From Dysidea avara (Eukaryota; Porifera; Demospongiae; Dictyoceratida; Dysideidae), in the NCBI RefSeq assembly GCF_963678975.1, contig NC_089276.1:7465098-7529097 (forward strand): a stretch of 64,000 nt of DNA, written 5' to 3'. The notes below the pieces were generated by a model. The model made no database searches. It saw only the letters and a program-made list of their open reading frames with translations, and was not told the DNA's origin. The stretch's first letter is position 1. Each line of letters starts with the position of its first letter. The translations under genes and the position numbers were made by a program. Below are positions 55,740-64,000 of this stretch, in pieces.

Positions 55740-57731
55740 CATTTAAAGATACTTTAATAGGGCAGTCAACCACTCTAATACCTCAAGTAGACATGATTTT
55801 AAAAATTCAGGCAAACTTGTTGCCAAATTTAGAAGGCTGGATTTTCAAAATTTCTTGTGAAAGTAGGCCCCATGCATGTACTTCTCACAGTGTATTTACC
55901 ATTGTTCTTATCTCCCCTACTTAAGTTATTCCCCTAACTGTGTAGCATAAAAGTACAGGCAATCCTAATCTAAGCAGTTGAAACATATTTTCAATTAAGG
56001 AAGATTGACTATTGATTGATTGATTAAACTCCACCAATTGCCCAAGGCCAATCCTTGTTTAGAAGAGACATACAATAGAACATCACACAAAAGACAGGTG
56101 CTGATATGTCTACTGAACCACCCCTAATCATTACGGACAAACGGCTAAAAGTAACACTGTGGATTGTCTATTTATGCATGACTTGTGGTTGCAGTTAAAT
56201 CGGAGTAAAAGCTATGGAATTACAACCAAAAAATACAAGCTCTTTCTCTTCTATCCTGCTTTGCTATTAATGTAGGGATTACACTAGAACAAAATGGAGT
56301 TCCTAAACAGCTGATATTAATAACCAAAATGCAAAATATCATCACAGAAGAATCTTAGTGTAATAAATCTATTATTAGAAAATAGTAACAGAAGCACCAA
56401 TTAAGTTGCTGTTTCTAAAATCCAGGCATCACCCCCTGCTATAAAATCAGAGTAGAAATTTAAAATTTCGCTCTACAAAGCCTTGAGTCTGCTCTTTGTA
56501 TGCTTATACAAGAGGGATATCCCTTTCAATAAGAAGAGGTATGTAGTTTCTTGTAGCCAACGCTATATACTATTATTCGTACCGTCAGTCTGTTCACATG
56601 CATTCAGAAGTCAGTTTCACCTGTATTACGAATGGCATGAAGCTGAAGCATATGCCTCAGAGTAAAGCTTACCAGCCAGTATAAGGTTAATGCAGGAGGG
56701 TTTACCAAGCACTCTCACTGGCTGATTTTAAATTAAGCTTTTAAGCTGTGCAAGTACTGAAAAGAATTATGTGTACACACACAATTTTCAGAAAACAAAT
56801 TTAGGAAACCAAGCATGCCTGCAACCAGCCAAGCATGCCTGCAACCAGCCAAGCATGCCCATGTGGTCAGTGAGTGTGTGACTGATTTAAAAACACCACA
56901 ACATGATCTCTGTGGTATGCCATATCGCACAGCCTCCATTCTATGCAACACACACACATGGCATGTGCACTTTGGAGTCCCCAAAATGTCCACTTTTTAC
57001 ACTTTGAATTACCTCTCTTATTCTCCTTGTAACAAGTTAAACAATTAATGGAGAGAGATAATCTGTGTGTGCTTGCCGTGTAGGAACATTGCAGATAGCA
57101 AGTGGTTAAAGGCTATGTACCATGTGTGCAAAACACCTAGCTCACCCCTAGGTCTACAGGAGACTACATTGAAATGAATATATACAAACCAATTACATTA
57201 ATATGTGAATAAAATCAATAATTAAGGTATGGGATTTTGAATGATGGGAAGAAATTCACAGACATTGAAGGGAGTCTTGTGTGGCAGACTTGAATCCATT
57301 CCAAATGTAGCTCTTCCATCCCAAGATTAGCTTGGGATATGATAGTGCAGGATTGTTCGTACGGCTTCAGAAATCCCTGTGAATTCAAATTTAGGAACCC
57401 TCGGGTATTTGCCCTCAAGCCTCATGCTATCGTGAGCCACAATCTGTGGCTGATCACATCACTAGTGCTATAGCATAATTCTGTAGGAGAACCATAGAAC
57501 CTTGCACACCCACCAAAACAACCACCATAATTGGACGGCCGTCGACAAGTGAAAATATCAGCTTGAGACAAATAGTTGTTTGTGGTTCTATTAATTATCA
57601 ACTAATGTGAACTACCAGGGGCGTATCAAACTATGTGCTAAGTTCAACGCTTTTCTCACAAAGTGCACAAAATCATCATATTTGTGTGCTATGCTGCCTA
57701 CTATAATTATCAAACAGTACGTAGTACCGTT
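55740..57731. other. Mostly unexplained non-coding sequence
   Basis: A core copy and a partial copy lie at 55749-55790. A LINE tail in minus orientation lies at 56005-56160, with (GATT)n at 56011 like the tail at 1472. A 19-bp unit (AAGCATGCCTGCAACCAGCC) repeats at 56810-56862. CAGGGGCGTATCA at 57618 looks like a transposon end without a partner. No exon is recognised. Confidence 0.45.
56810..56862. repeat. 19-bp tandem repeat, about 2.7 units
   Basis: AAGCATGCCTGCAACCAGCC repeats twice and a third unit ends GCATGCCCATG. Confidence 0.85.
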
Positions 57732-58974
57732 TAAGTAGGGACCACCCTGAAAATGTCGCACGCCACCCAAAATTCCACCTTTAAAAATCATCCTAGAGAC
57801 ATTTTACGCAGCAAAAATCATCTTTACGGAATAGCACTAGTCCACGTAATATAAAAACTATAACAAAACACTTGCAGGTGGCCGGATATAGAATTTTAAA
57901 AAAATCGACAAAACTCAAATTTTAGGCCACTCCAAATGAGAGTGTAGTTTCCCGTCCTCCGCCCGCATCATGTCTTGGCACCCACATTGCATGTCCTTAT
58001 TGTCATTATGTTTCCAAAACCACTTCCTGTGCTGCTTTCTGGAAACTTCTCATGGAGCCTTTTATTTTGCATTGCTATGAAACCTAAAAATAAATGGTTC
58101 TGGTGGTTGTTAGCTTGCAAAGAAGCCCTTTTCATGACCTTGAAATCCTCTCAAGATCGAGATACTCTAATAGAGCAGTCACATCTTTAATAATGAATAA
58201 TGATAATAAGCCTCCCACCTGCACCGAATAATGAAAACATCAGGACGGGAATCTTATTTGGAATGGCCTTAGTCTCACTGCCTCACTCACTGACCACGGT
58301 CACAAGGTTAGAGGCCAAATGAAGCAGCGCATGGCCACCATTTTATGCCACAACAACAAACTCACCAGAGGGATGTGTCTTTTGGGGTTCCAATGAGTGT
58401 AGGCCCTCTGCACCTTGTCTTTTCTTTTATCTTCAATCAGGCTGCTTGTCTTCTTCTTCATCCAACAAAACCATATCGAGGCATTAATTTTCCGTATCAA
58501 CACTTTCTTTCAGCAACATAATACAGACGCCACAGAATTATTACTTAGCAGCAAACAAAATGACTTCATCCTTTATTGGTCTAGCTAGCTGCACACCTCT
58601 TGGCTGACTCGAGATATACTCTAATACAACAGTCATGTATGATATTCTAATAGAACAGTCACAATTTACATTGTAGCTATATAGCTGTGCTACAACAAAA
58701 AAACTAAACAAATTAGTATTTTTAAAAATTGTAAATTTAAAAGTGAAGTAGGGATCTATGCAGCAAAAAGTAGTGAAACAATAGATGAATTATGGCATTA
58801 CAGCATAGCTCAGTGGGAAAGTCCCCATTTTGGCACATTAGATATAACAATTATTTTGCTCAATACCAAAGTAGGGACTTTTCCACTGAGCTATGCTTTA
58901 ATACCATAATTTATCTCTTGCTTCACTACTTTTTGCTGCATAGATCCCTATTTCATTTTTATTTTTTAAAAACT
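57732..58974 (-). mobile_element. Large foldback element, copy B
   Basis: Reverse copy of 35412-37516. The outer end TAAGTAGGGACC is at 57732. The shared blocks follow in reverse: ATCATCCTAGAGACATTTTA, TTTGGGGTTCCAATGAG, TGCTTGTCTTCTTCTTCATC and two core copies at 58613-58665. The palindrome 58715-58974 is uninterrupted here and contains AGTAGGGATCTATGCAGC with its complement. It has its own nested TTA-flanked element. Confidence 0.72.
57925..58268. mobile_element. TTA-flanked element (PIF/Harbinger-like) nested in foldback copy B
   Basis: GGCCACTCCAAATGAGAGTG and, inward from the right, GGCCATTCCAAATAAGATTC, with TTA on both sides (57922-57924 and 58269-58271). Copy A (complement near 37320) has the uninterrupted site. 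A core copy with GATCGAGAT lies at 58154-58183. 344 bp, non-coding. Confidence 0.85.
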
Positions 58975-59131
58975 AGTCTTTATATATACACTAAAGCCTA
59001 TATAAATATTACAGATTGTTTTAAACCTGTTCTTCAATATAATTAGGCATATTCTGTTTAGTTGCATGTTTCAAATTCTACAGTTTATTTGCTTTGGATT
59101 CTATTCAAAGCAAATTTATTATAAATCTTAC

Positions 59132-59398
59132 CATACAAGTCACTACTGTTCCTTCCTTCTCCAGCAATATTGCTTACAACACATGTATAAGTTCCCCCAA
59201 GGAGGTAAGTTACATTGTTCACTGTCAACTGGCTATCATTGATCACAATGGCATCATTGTTTGGTGTAGCATCATTGTACAACCAGGTGTAATTGAGGTT
59301 GGAACCGGCATCCGATTGACATGTAAATGTGACATTAGTAAAGTGATCCACTGCCGGATTTTTAGGAGTAACCTCAACAGTGCCATTTGGAGACGATA
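59132..59398 (-). CDS. Ig exon, type C (upstream exon of the receptor or part of a neighbour gene)
   Basis: Acceptor TTTTTCACAG before 59398; donor GTAAGA after 59132; 267 bp, phase 1-1. VSSPNGTVEVTPKNPAV start; Cys 27 (VTFTCQSDAG), Trp 39 (NYTWLYND) and Cys 73 in LGGTYTCVVSN. One residue is lost near HFTNVTF and one gained at VSSPNG compared with 41349. The frame, strand and phase fit the receptor, but it lies 15 kb upstream of 43902. Confidence 0.85.
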
Positions 59399-59558
59399 CT
59401 GTGAAAAAGAGGATGACGTGAGTAACATATACACGCACTCACATAATTATATTCACATTTAACATAGCACGGATTAACAATATTCTAGAACACTTTGTCA
59501 GGAAATGTGTGTAACCAGTGTTGTTTTAGTACTGCACAATCATTTTCTAGTTATAGTA

Positions 59559-59810
59559 CAGTAGGACCTCCATTATCCGAACTCCTGTGTGCCAGTTCAA
59601 CCATAAAAGTGTTCAGATAAGTGAATTTTTTTGGATAAATGAAGCCTATTCATTTATATAGAGAGTTCTGTTCAACTACTCTAATAGAACATACACTACT
59701 CTAATAGAACGTTCACCTAATGACGAAATACTCTAATAGAGTAGTCACTTATACTGTTTGGATAATTGAACATTTGGAGAATCGAGATTCGGATAATCAA
59801 GGTCCTACTG
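59559..59810. mobile_element. Pogo/Tc1-mariner-like MITE
   Basis: CAGTAGGACCTCCATTATCC and, inward from the right, CAGTAGGACCTTGATTATCC, flanked by TA on both sides (59557-59558 and 59811-59812). Three core copies in tandem lie at 59677-59755. The interior AAAAGTGTTCAGATAAGTGA equals that of the 155-bp relative at 32359. 252 bp. Confidence 0.88.
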
Positions 59811-60339
59811 TACTCAATTTTAAAAGCATTTGTTGTTAGTATTAGATCTAGTGCCCCCAATAGTACCACCTGTTTACAGGAGTTTTTGTTAGTTTTAGTA
59901 TCCTCTGTTACAGGAGTTGTCAGTATTACTGAAATCTTAGTACCCAGGAATTTAGTTAGCATTAAAAACTGAGGTTGACAGCTTATAAGGCATAAATCCA
60001 ATGATGTTTTATTATTCAATTGCACACATAAGCAACTTTAATAAACTGTGATAATCAACAGTGGTCTTTGCCTCTTAAAATGCTCTGCAGGGTTCGGTTT
60101 TGTATGAAACCTTTTATGTACTTTAGTACTAGTATTAGAACCACGTTTATAGTTTTAAATTTTAACTACATATTTTCAAGGTATTAGTTAAGTTTTTTTG
60201 GATCAAAAAATTTCAGATACCTCATAATTTTGATTTATAGTTGTGACTAAAAAAATCATTGTATTTACTAAAAGTACTTTTAGTTTTAGTACCTTAGAAC
60301 CAGAACAACACTAATAAAATCATTATAGTAATTACAAGT

Positions 60340-60640
60340 GCACAAAAAAATTTGAATTTTCAACTAGAGTAGGGACCATAACAAATTAATAAAAAGTACT
60401 GAAACAAGCTGGAGTAGAACATGATATTAAATCACAGTAAAACAATCAGAAGTGTTATATAATTCCTACTGTGCTCAAGATACCATAATGGAAATGCACA
60501 GCAGGGATATAACACTTCTTATTGTTTTACTGTGATTTAATATCGTGCACCACTCCAGCTTGTTTCAGTACTTTTTATTGATGTGCTATAGTCCCTACTC
60601 TAGTTGAAAATGCCAAAAATGTTTGTGTACTTGTTTGTTA
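60340..60640. mobile_element. Foldback element, AGTAGGGACC subfamily, complete copy
   Basis: Arms from ACAAGTGCACAAAAAAATTT to the facing TTTGTGTACTTGTTTG. Both carry AGTAGGGACCATA, AAAAAGTACTGAAACAAGCT and ATTAAATCACAGTAAAACAA. The centre has TGTGCTCAAGATACCATAAT. Half copies lie at 61195-61375 and 61925-62030. Confidence 0.85.
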
Positions 60641-61194
60641 ACCTTTTTGTAAAATAGAATCATTATGACTGTGAATGCACACATCTCACATCAATAGAAA
60701 GAAATGGCACCTCACAACAGTTATATCAATTATGGTCTGAAAAGTGAAGTATCCATTAGCTTCATTGTCGGCTATGTTCAACCCGTTACGCAGCAGTACG
60801 AATCAAGAACTGTTTGAAAAGCACCACTGCAATTAAAGTAGCCACTATGAAAAATACAGACAATTTCCACTATGAAGGGAAGCCATCATGTGCTACTGCC
60901 AAATGGAAACTTTTTGCTGTCAGCAAAGATGAATGAGACACAAAGGAGGACACTGGTAAGCCCATGAAGAATGCATTGTTCATACTGCGGTATGCCAAAA
61001 AGCACCCCTCGGGTGGAAATGATGTCAAACAGTGAAAAAATCAAGCCTGTAGCCTTAGCCATTATTGAGTTATGCTTGTATGAAGGCATCAGTCAGTTAC
61101 TCAGTTAGTCAGTTAGTGATGTTGGGTGGTGTTTTCATGGGCTACGCCCACACCTTTGTGGTCCCTACTATACAGTACTATCATACTGTATGAT

Positions 61195-61375
61195 ATTTGA
61201 AAGTTAACAAACAAGTACACAAAAAAATTGGAATTTTCAACTATAGTAGGGACCATAGCACATTGATAAAAAGTACTAAAACGAGCTGAAGTAGTGCATG
61301 ATATTAAATCACAGTAAAGCAATAAGCAGTGTTATATCCATACTGTGCTCAAGATACCATAATGGAAATGCACAG
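61195..61375. mobile_element. Foldback half copy, left arm and centre only
   Basis: It runs from AACAAACAAGTACACAAAAA through CTATAGTAGGGACCATAGC and ATTAAATCACAGTAAAGCAA to CATAATGGAAATGCACAG, then stops where the Ig-like frame begins. The right arm is missing. Bases 60641-61194 before it show nothing. Confidence 0.75.
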
Positions 61376-61625
61376 TAGGTTGCCAATATTGGTGACAGTG
61401 TTAGTTTTACTGTACGGAGCTACTGGAGGTATCGATCAAATCAGATATACATGGCATTTAAATGGTGTTGTATTGATGGCTGATCCTGGACACATATCAA
61501 TAACATCAAGTTTTAGCATAACCACACTGATGATAACTAATGTCACAGCTACTGATGATGGCAATTATATTTGTGAGGCAACTGATGAATTTCTTGATGC
61601 TACCTCTAATGAGTCTATACTATTT
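61376..61625 (+). pseudogene. Ig exon remnant on the plus strand, frameshifted at the first Cys
   Basis: From about 61430 the frame reads ATGGIDQIRYTWHLNGVVLM, then SFSITTLMITNVTATDDGNY ICEATDE and ends LFG before GTAATT at 61626. Trp and the DDGNYIC Cys are intact. Upstream, another frame gives VANIGDSVSFT (about 61380-61412), the usual approach to the first Ig Cys, but the Cys codon and frame are lost through one or two single-base deletions near 61412-61420. It is an Ig exon in the opposite orientation to the main gene, probably broken. Confidence 0.7.
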
Positions 61626-61689
61626 GGTAATTCTGTTGTATCAAACTTCAAAGTGTATTTCAAGTATGTTTCGCCAATAAAATAGATTT

Positions 61690-62035
61690 CTTGACAAGCC
61701 ATCACTTTGTTGTCACTGCACACTACATTACATATCTGAAATGATTCAACATACTGTAGTTATGATTTGTATAAATAAATAAATGAATTTATATTATTTA
61801 CAGTAATTATAGCTGAATTCCTATGCGATTTGGGGTATTACATAGCCAATTCCAAGCTGTGAAAAATGTTGCAACTTTCAAAAAATCCTTAGAAAAAGAT
61901 AAGAAATGGTAGTAGCAATGTTAACAAGCACACAAAAATTTGAGAGTAGGGACCAATAGCACATTGCATAAAAAGTACTGAAACAAGCTGGAGTAGTCCA
62001 TGATATTAAATCACAGTAAAACAATAAGTTATAGT
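61690..62035. other. Non-coding sequence with a second foldback half copy (61925-62030)
   Basis: AACAAGCACACAAAAATTTGA, AGTAGGGACCAATAGCAC, AAAAAGTACTGAAACAAGCT and ATTAAATCACAGTAAAACAA follow in order, then the arm stops at AATAAG where another element begins. CAATTCCAAGCTGTGAAAAA at 61851 recalls the composite palindrome arm. Confidence 0.6.
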
Positions 62036-62140
62036 TATAAACCGGTACGAGGGTGATATCATTGTTATTACACGAGTCCGAGGCGGAGCCGAGGACGAGT
62101 GTAATAACAATGATATCATCCGAGTATACGGGATATAACT
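62036..62140. repeat. Palindrome with CGAGGCGGAGCCGAGGA centre
   Basis: TGATATCATTGTTATTACAC at 62054 pairs with GTGTAATAACAATGATATCA ending at 62118, around CGAGGCGGAGCCGAGGACG. Related GAGCGCGGCGC and TAGTTATAACC strings at 62993-63015 and a GGATATAACTGTTTTATATC string at 62140 suggest that this is one end of an element reaching about 63045. Confidence 0.65.
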
Positions 62141-62689
62141 GTTTTATATCCCAGTGCGCGGGAGTGCGCAGAAGTTTACGGATAGTAAATTAAGTTCCGG
62201 TTTGAGTCCTGTAACTGTGCTCAAGATTTCGTCCGAATTGTGTGGAGATTCTACTTTGTAGCCACAAGAAAGACCTTACATACTGCCTACAAAACTGTAG
62301 CGAAGGGCGGTGTTATGAAGCAGCGGTTTCAGGTATGATTCGCCTTCGTCAGAAATCGGTATAGTGGTGTCGCGTGGTGTGCAAGAGAAAAATAAAGACC
62401 AACAAGTGGCTACCATAGTCCAAGATAGAACGATGAAGCTAGAGGAAGTTAGTTCTTCACCATAGTGACCGTTGGGAGTGATTGCTGGAGCGAAAATCGT
62501 CACGTACTATTCTTGACATTTGTTAAACTATCGTATTGGTAACTTGTAGTGTTATTGTGTAAAGGATTAACAGTTTTCTTGTAAGATTTAGGTAGTTTTA
62601 AGTGCTGTATTGGTGTGTTTTGTATCAATATTTCCTTATTTGGCTCTTTGTTCCATCGGTAAACAATACCATTCGCGGTTATTATGATG

Positions 62690-62955
62690 TCATGAAAGAG
62701 ACTGAGTGGCTCCGCAACAGGGTGATAAGTTAGTTATCACTGGGTGATAACTAATGTATCGAGCGTAAATCGGATGGCTGCAGGTTCGAGGCTACCTAGG
62801 TCCAGTCATGGATTTTTTCTCCTTTCTCCAACTTTTAAAACACACCTTAAGTAGTTAAAGTCTAAGTAGCTAAAGTCTTTGAGCAGGCTGTAGGACCAAG
62901 TGTCCTACAGACCTTCAGCACTTGTGCTGTAAAGCATTAATAAATAAAAATATCG
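62690..62955 (+). mobile_element. SINE-like element with a Pol III B-box
   Basis: GGTTCGAGGC at 62782 matches the B-box pattern GWTCRANNC. Upstream is a short repeated GTGATAACTA region. Downstream, TCAGCACTTGTGCTGTAAAG leads into an ATTAATAAATAAAAAT tail. The same tail in reverse at 28908 shows that the family is dispersed. No clear A-box. Confidence 0.5.
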
Positions 62956-63317
62956 TACAGTAGCAGTGCCGCTCTGTCTAGCTGTATGGTAGTTATAACC
63001 GAGCGCGGCGCTTTGATACTCCCACGCACTGGGGTTTAAGAAGTGTTATATTCCGATGTGTATTAGAAATGAACACAGCATGTCATGTAAATATGATGCA
63101 TAGTTTGTAGGGAAGTCACGCGATCCAGAGATGGGGGTACGTGACTGACCATGCCGTCCCAGGTGTTAGTAGTAATGATTGTAGTTTTATAAAACAGTGG
63201 ATTCATATAGAGGTGTCACTGTGAAGACGCGCCGCCAACCCTTTACAGTTATTGCAATTAGCTCGTCGCTCTTCAAAATACCATATTGTATTCCCCACTC
63301 AAACAAAAACAAAATCA

Positions 63318-64000
63318 ATATCAAGACACACACAGTAGTGTGTTGTGTAGCCCAAGAAGCCAGCCGGCATACCATGTGTATTGATAGGAAGAAAGAAAAT
63401 GTGATTGTCATGCAGTTGTAGCTATAGTTCAGTGCTGCAAGCCTTTACAAAATGAAACAATTTTTGCTGTGAAAATACTCTCCACCTTCAGTAGTCAACA
63501 GAGCAAATTTAAGCAAACTCACTTCAACAATCCTGAGATTGAGACTTCAAAGATTAACTTAATTTCTTCACTTTTATTTTTCTTCATTGTTTTGCACACT
63601 TACAAAAGCTGCATGAATGAATTATCAAAATCTGGAACACAGAAGGGGCTTTTAAGGCACAAGTTTGGCTGGAAAATGATAAACAGTTAAGGAGTTATTT
63701 GTGATTAAATAACACCAATATGTTACAAGGTAAACTGCTTATGGGAAAAAGCTGAAAATCAGTACATTGATAGGATAACTAATGAACCCAAAATCTATAA
63801 GAAATTGAGCTAAAGACCAGTGCAAAATCCAACAGTGTGTAGCAATTACATGATCAAGATTAGCTAATACAGTAAAAACCGATTACTTTCCATGCCTACA
63901 AGACAAAGTGCTCAGGGAAATGAGCTAAAAATCAGTGTTTAGATGGATTAATTATCTTCAAAGCTCCCTTCAGTGGTATAGAAGTCATTGGGTTATACCA
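63318..64000 (+). mobile_element. Composite satellite-bearing element, copy 3 (cut by the window end)
   Basis: It begins TATCAAGACACACACAG at 63319, then CCCAAGAAGCC and AGGAAGAAAGAAAA as at 6228-6310. Later AGCTAAAAATCAGTGT (about 63931) and CCTACAAG (63895) match 7230-7300. The satellite array and palindrome would lie beyond base 64000. The nested MITE of copy 1 is not present. Two opposite open frames at 63187-63421 are not genes. Confidence 0.7.

Noticed and set aside
30431..59462. Plus-strand open frames opposite type C Ig exons (30431, 41308, 59094)
   Set aside because: They are antisense shadows of conserved Ig exons, and similar to each other only because the exons are duplicates.
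61329..61450. Signal peptide plus start codon of a secreted Ig protein
   Set aside because: The start lies in foldback sequence, and the hydrophobic run is the wrong frame of a normal Ig B strand (GDSVSFT). It is kept as a finding but not called as a gene.

Overview
The window looks like a compact, AT-rich metazoan genome crowded with mobile elements. A sponge is the best guess, from the short introns, the Ig/FN3 surface-receptor gene with one domain per phase-1 exon, BEL/Pao and LINE remnants and the many small DNA elements. The sequence alone does not prove the taxon. There are no bacterial genes, rRNA genes, CRISPR arrays or convincing tRNA genes.

The main cellular gene lies on the minus strand, from a stop codon at 10407 up to an Ig exon at 43902, and possibly on to another Ig exon at 59132-59398. 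I rebuilt 24 coding exons with GT-AG borders and matching phases (25 with the distal one). In order of transcription they encode at least twelve Ig domains, seven or eight FN3 modules, a split membrane-proximal FN3-like domain, one transmembrane helix and a short cytoplasmic tail ending ...IDVTEEK. No kinase or phosphatase domain is present. No start codon or signal-peptide exon was found, so the 5' end is missing or lies outside the window. The Ig exons fall into recurring types in a repeated C-B-A order, and one unit was duplicated recently (about 37.5-39.6 kb against 42.3-43.9 kb). A decayed 3' end of a second copy lies at 3506-4880 and is broken by transposon insertions.

The rest is layered mobile DNA. 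At the left edge is the 3' end of a BEL/Pao retrotransposon with an LTR (3-1050). LINE remnants lie at 1.5-2.4, 45.7-46.2 and 56.0 kb. A 2.9-kb DNA transposon with about 300-bp terminal inverted repeats (50805-53679) carries a frameshifted gene for a nuclease-like, Cys-rich protein. Many non-autonomous elements have exact ends and target duplications: seven hAT-like copies with 8-bp duplications (one of them 7/8), elements flanked by TA or TTA, and a CAGTGGCGGATC family with 5-bp duplications. There are also several families of large hairpin (foldback) elements.

Two patterns are not explained by ordinary annotation. First, an 18-nt core, ACTCTAATAGARCAGTCA, recurs at about 18 places inside elements that otherwise share no sequence or ends. 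Second, a 2.4-3.4 kb composite element is present in three copies. It joins a conserved module, that same core, a 31-bp minisatellite array and a terminal palindrome of about 335 bp. One copy sits in the receptor gene intron where half of an FN3 domain is missing.
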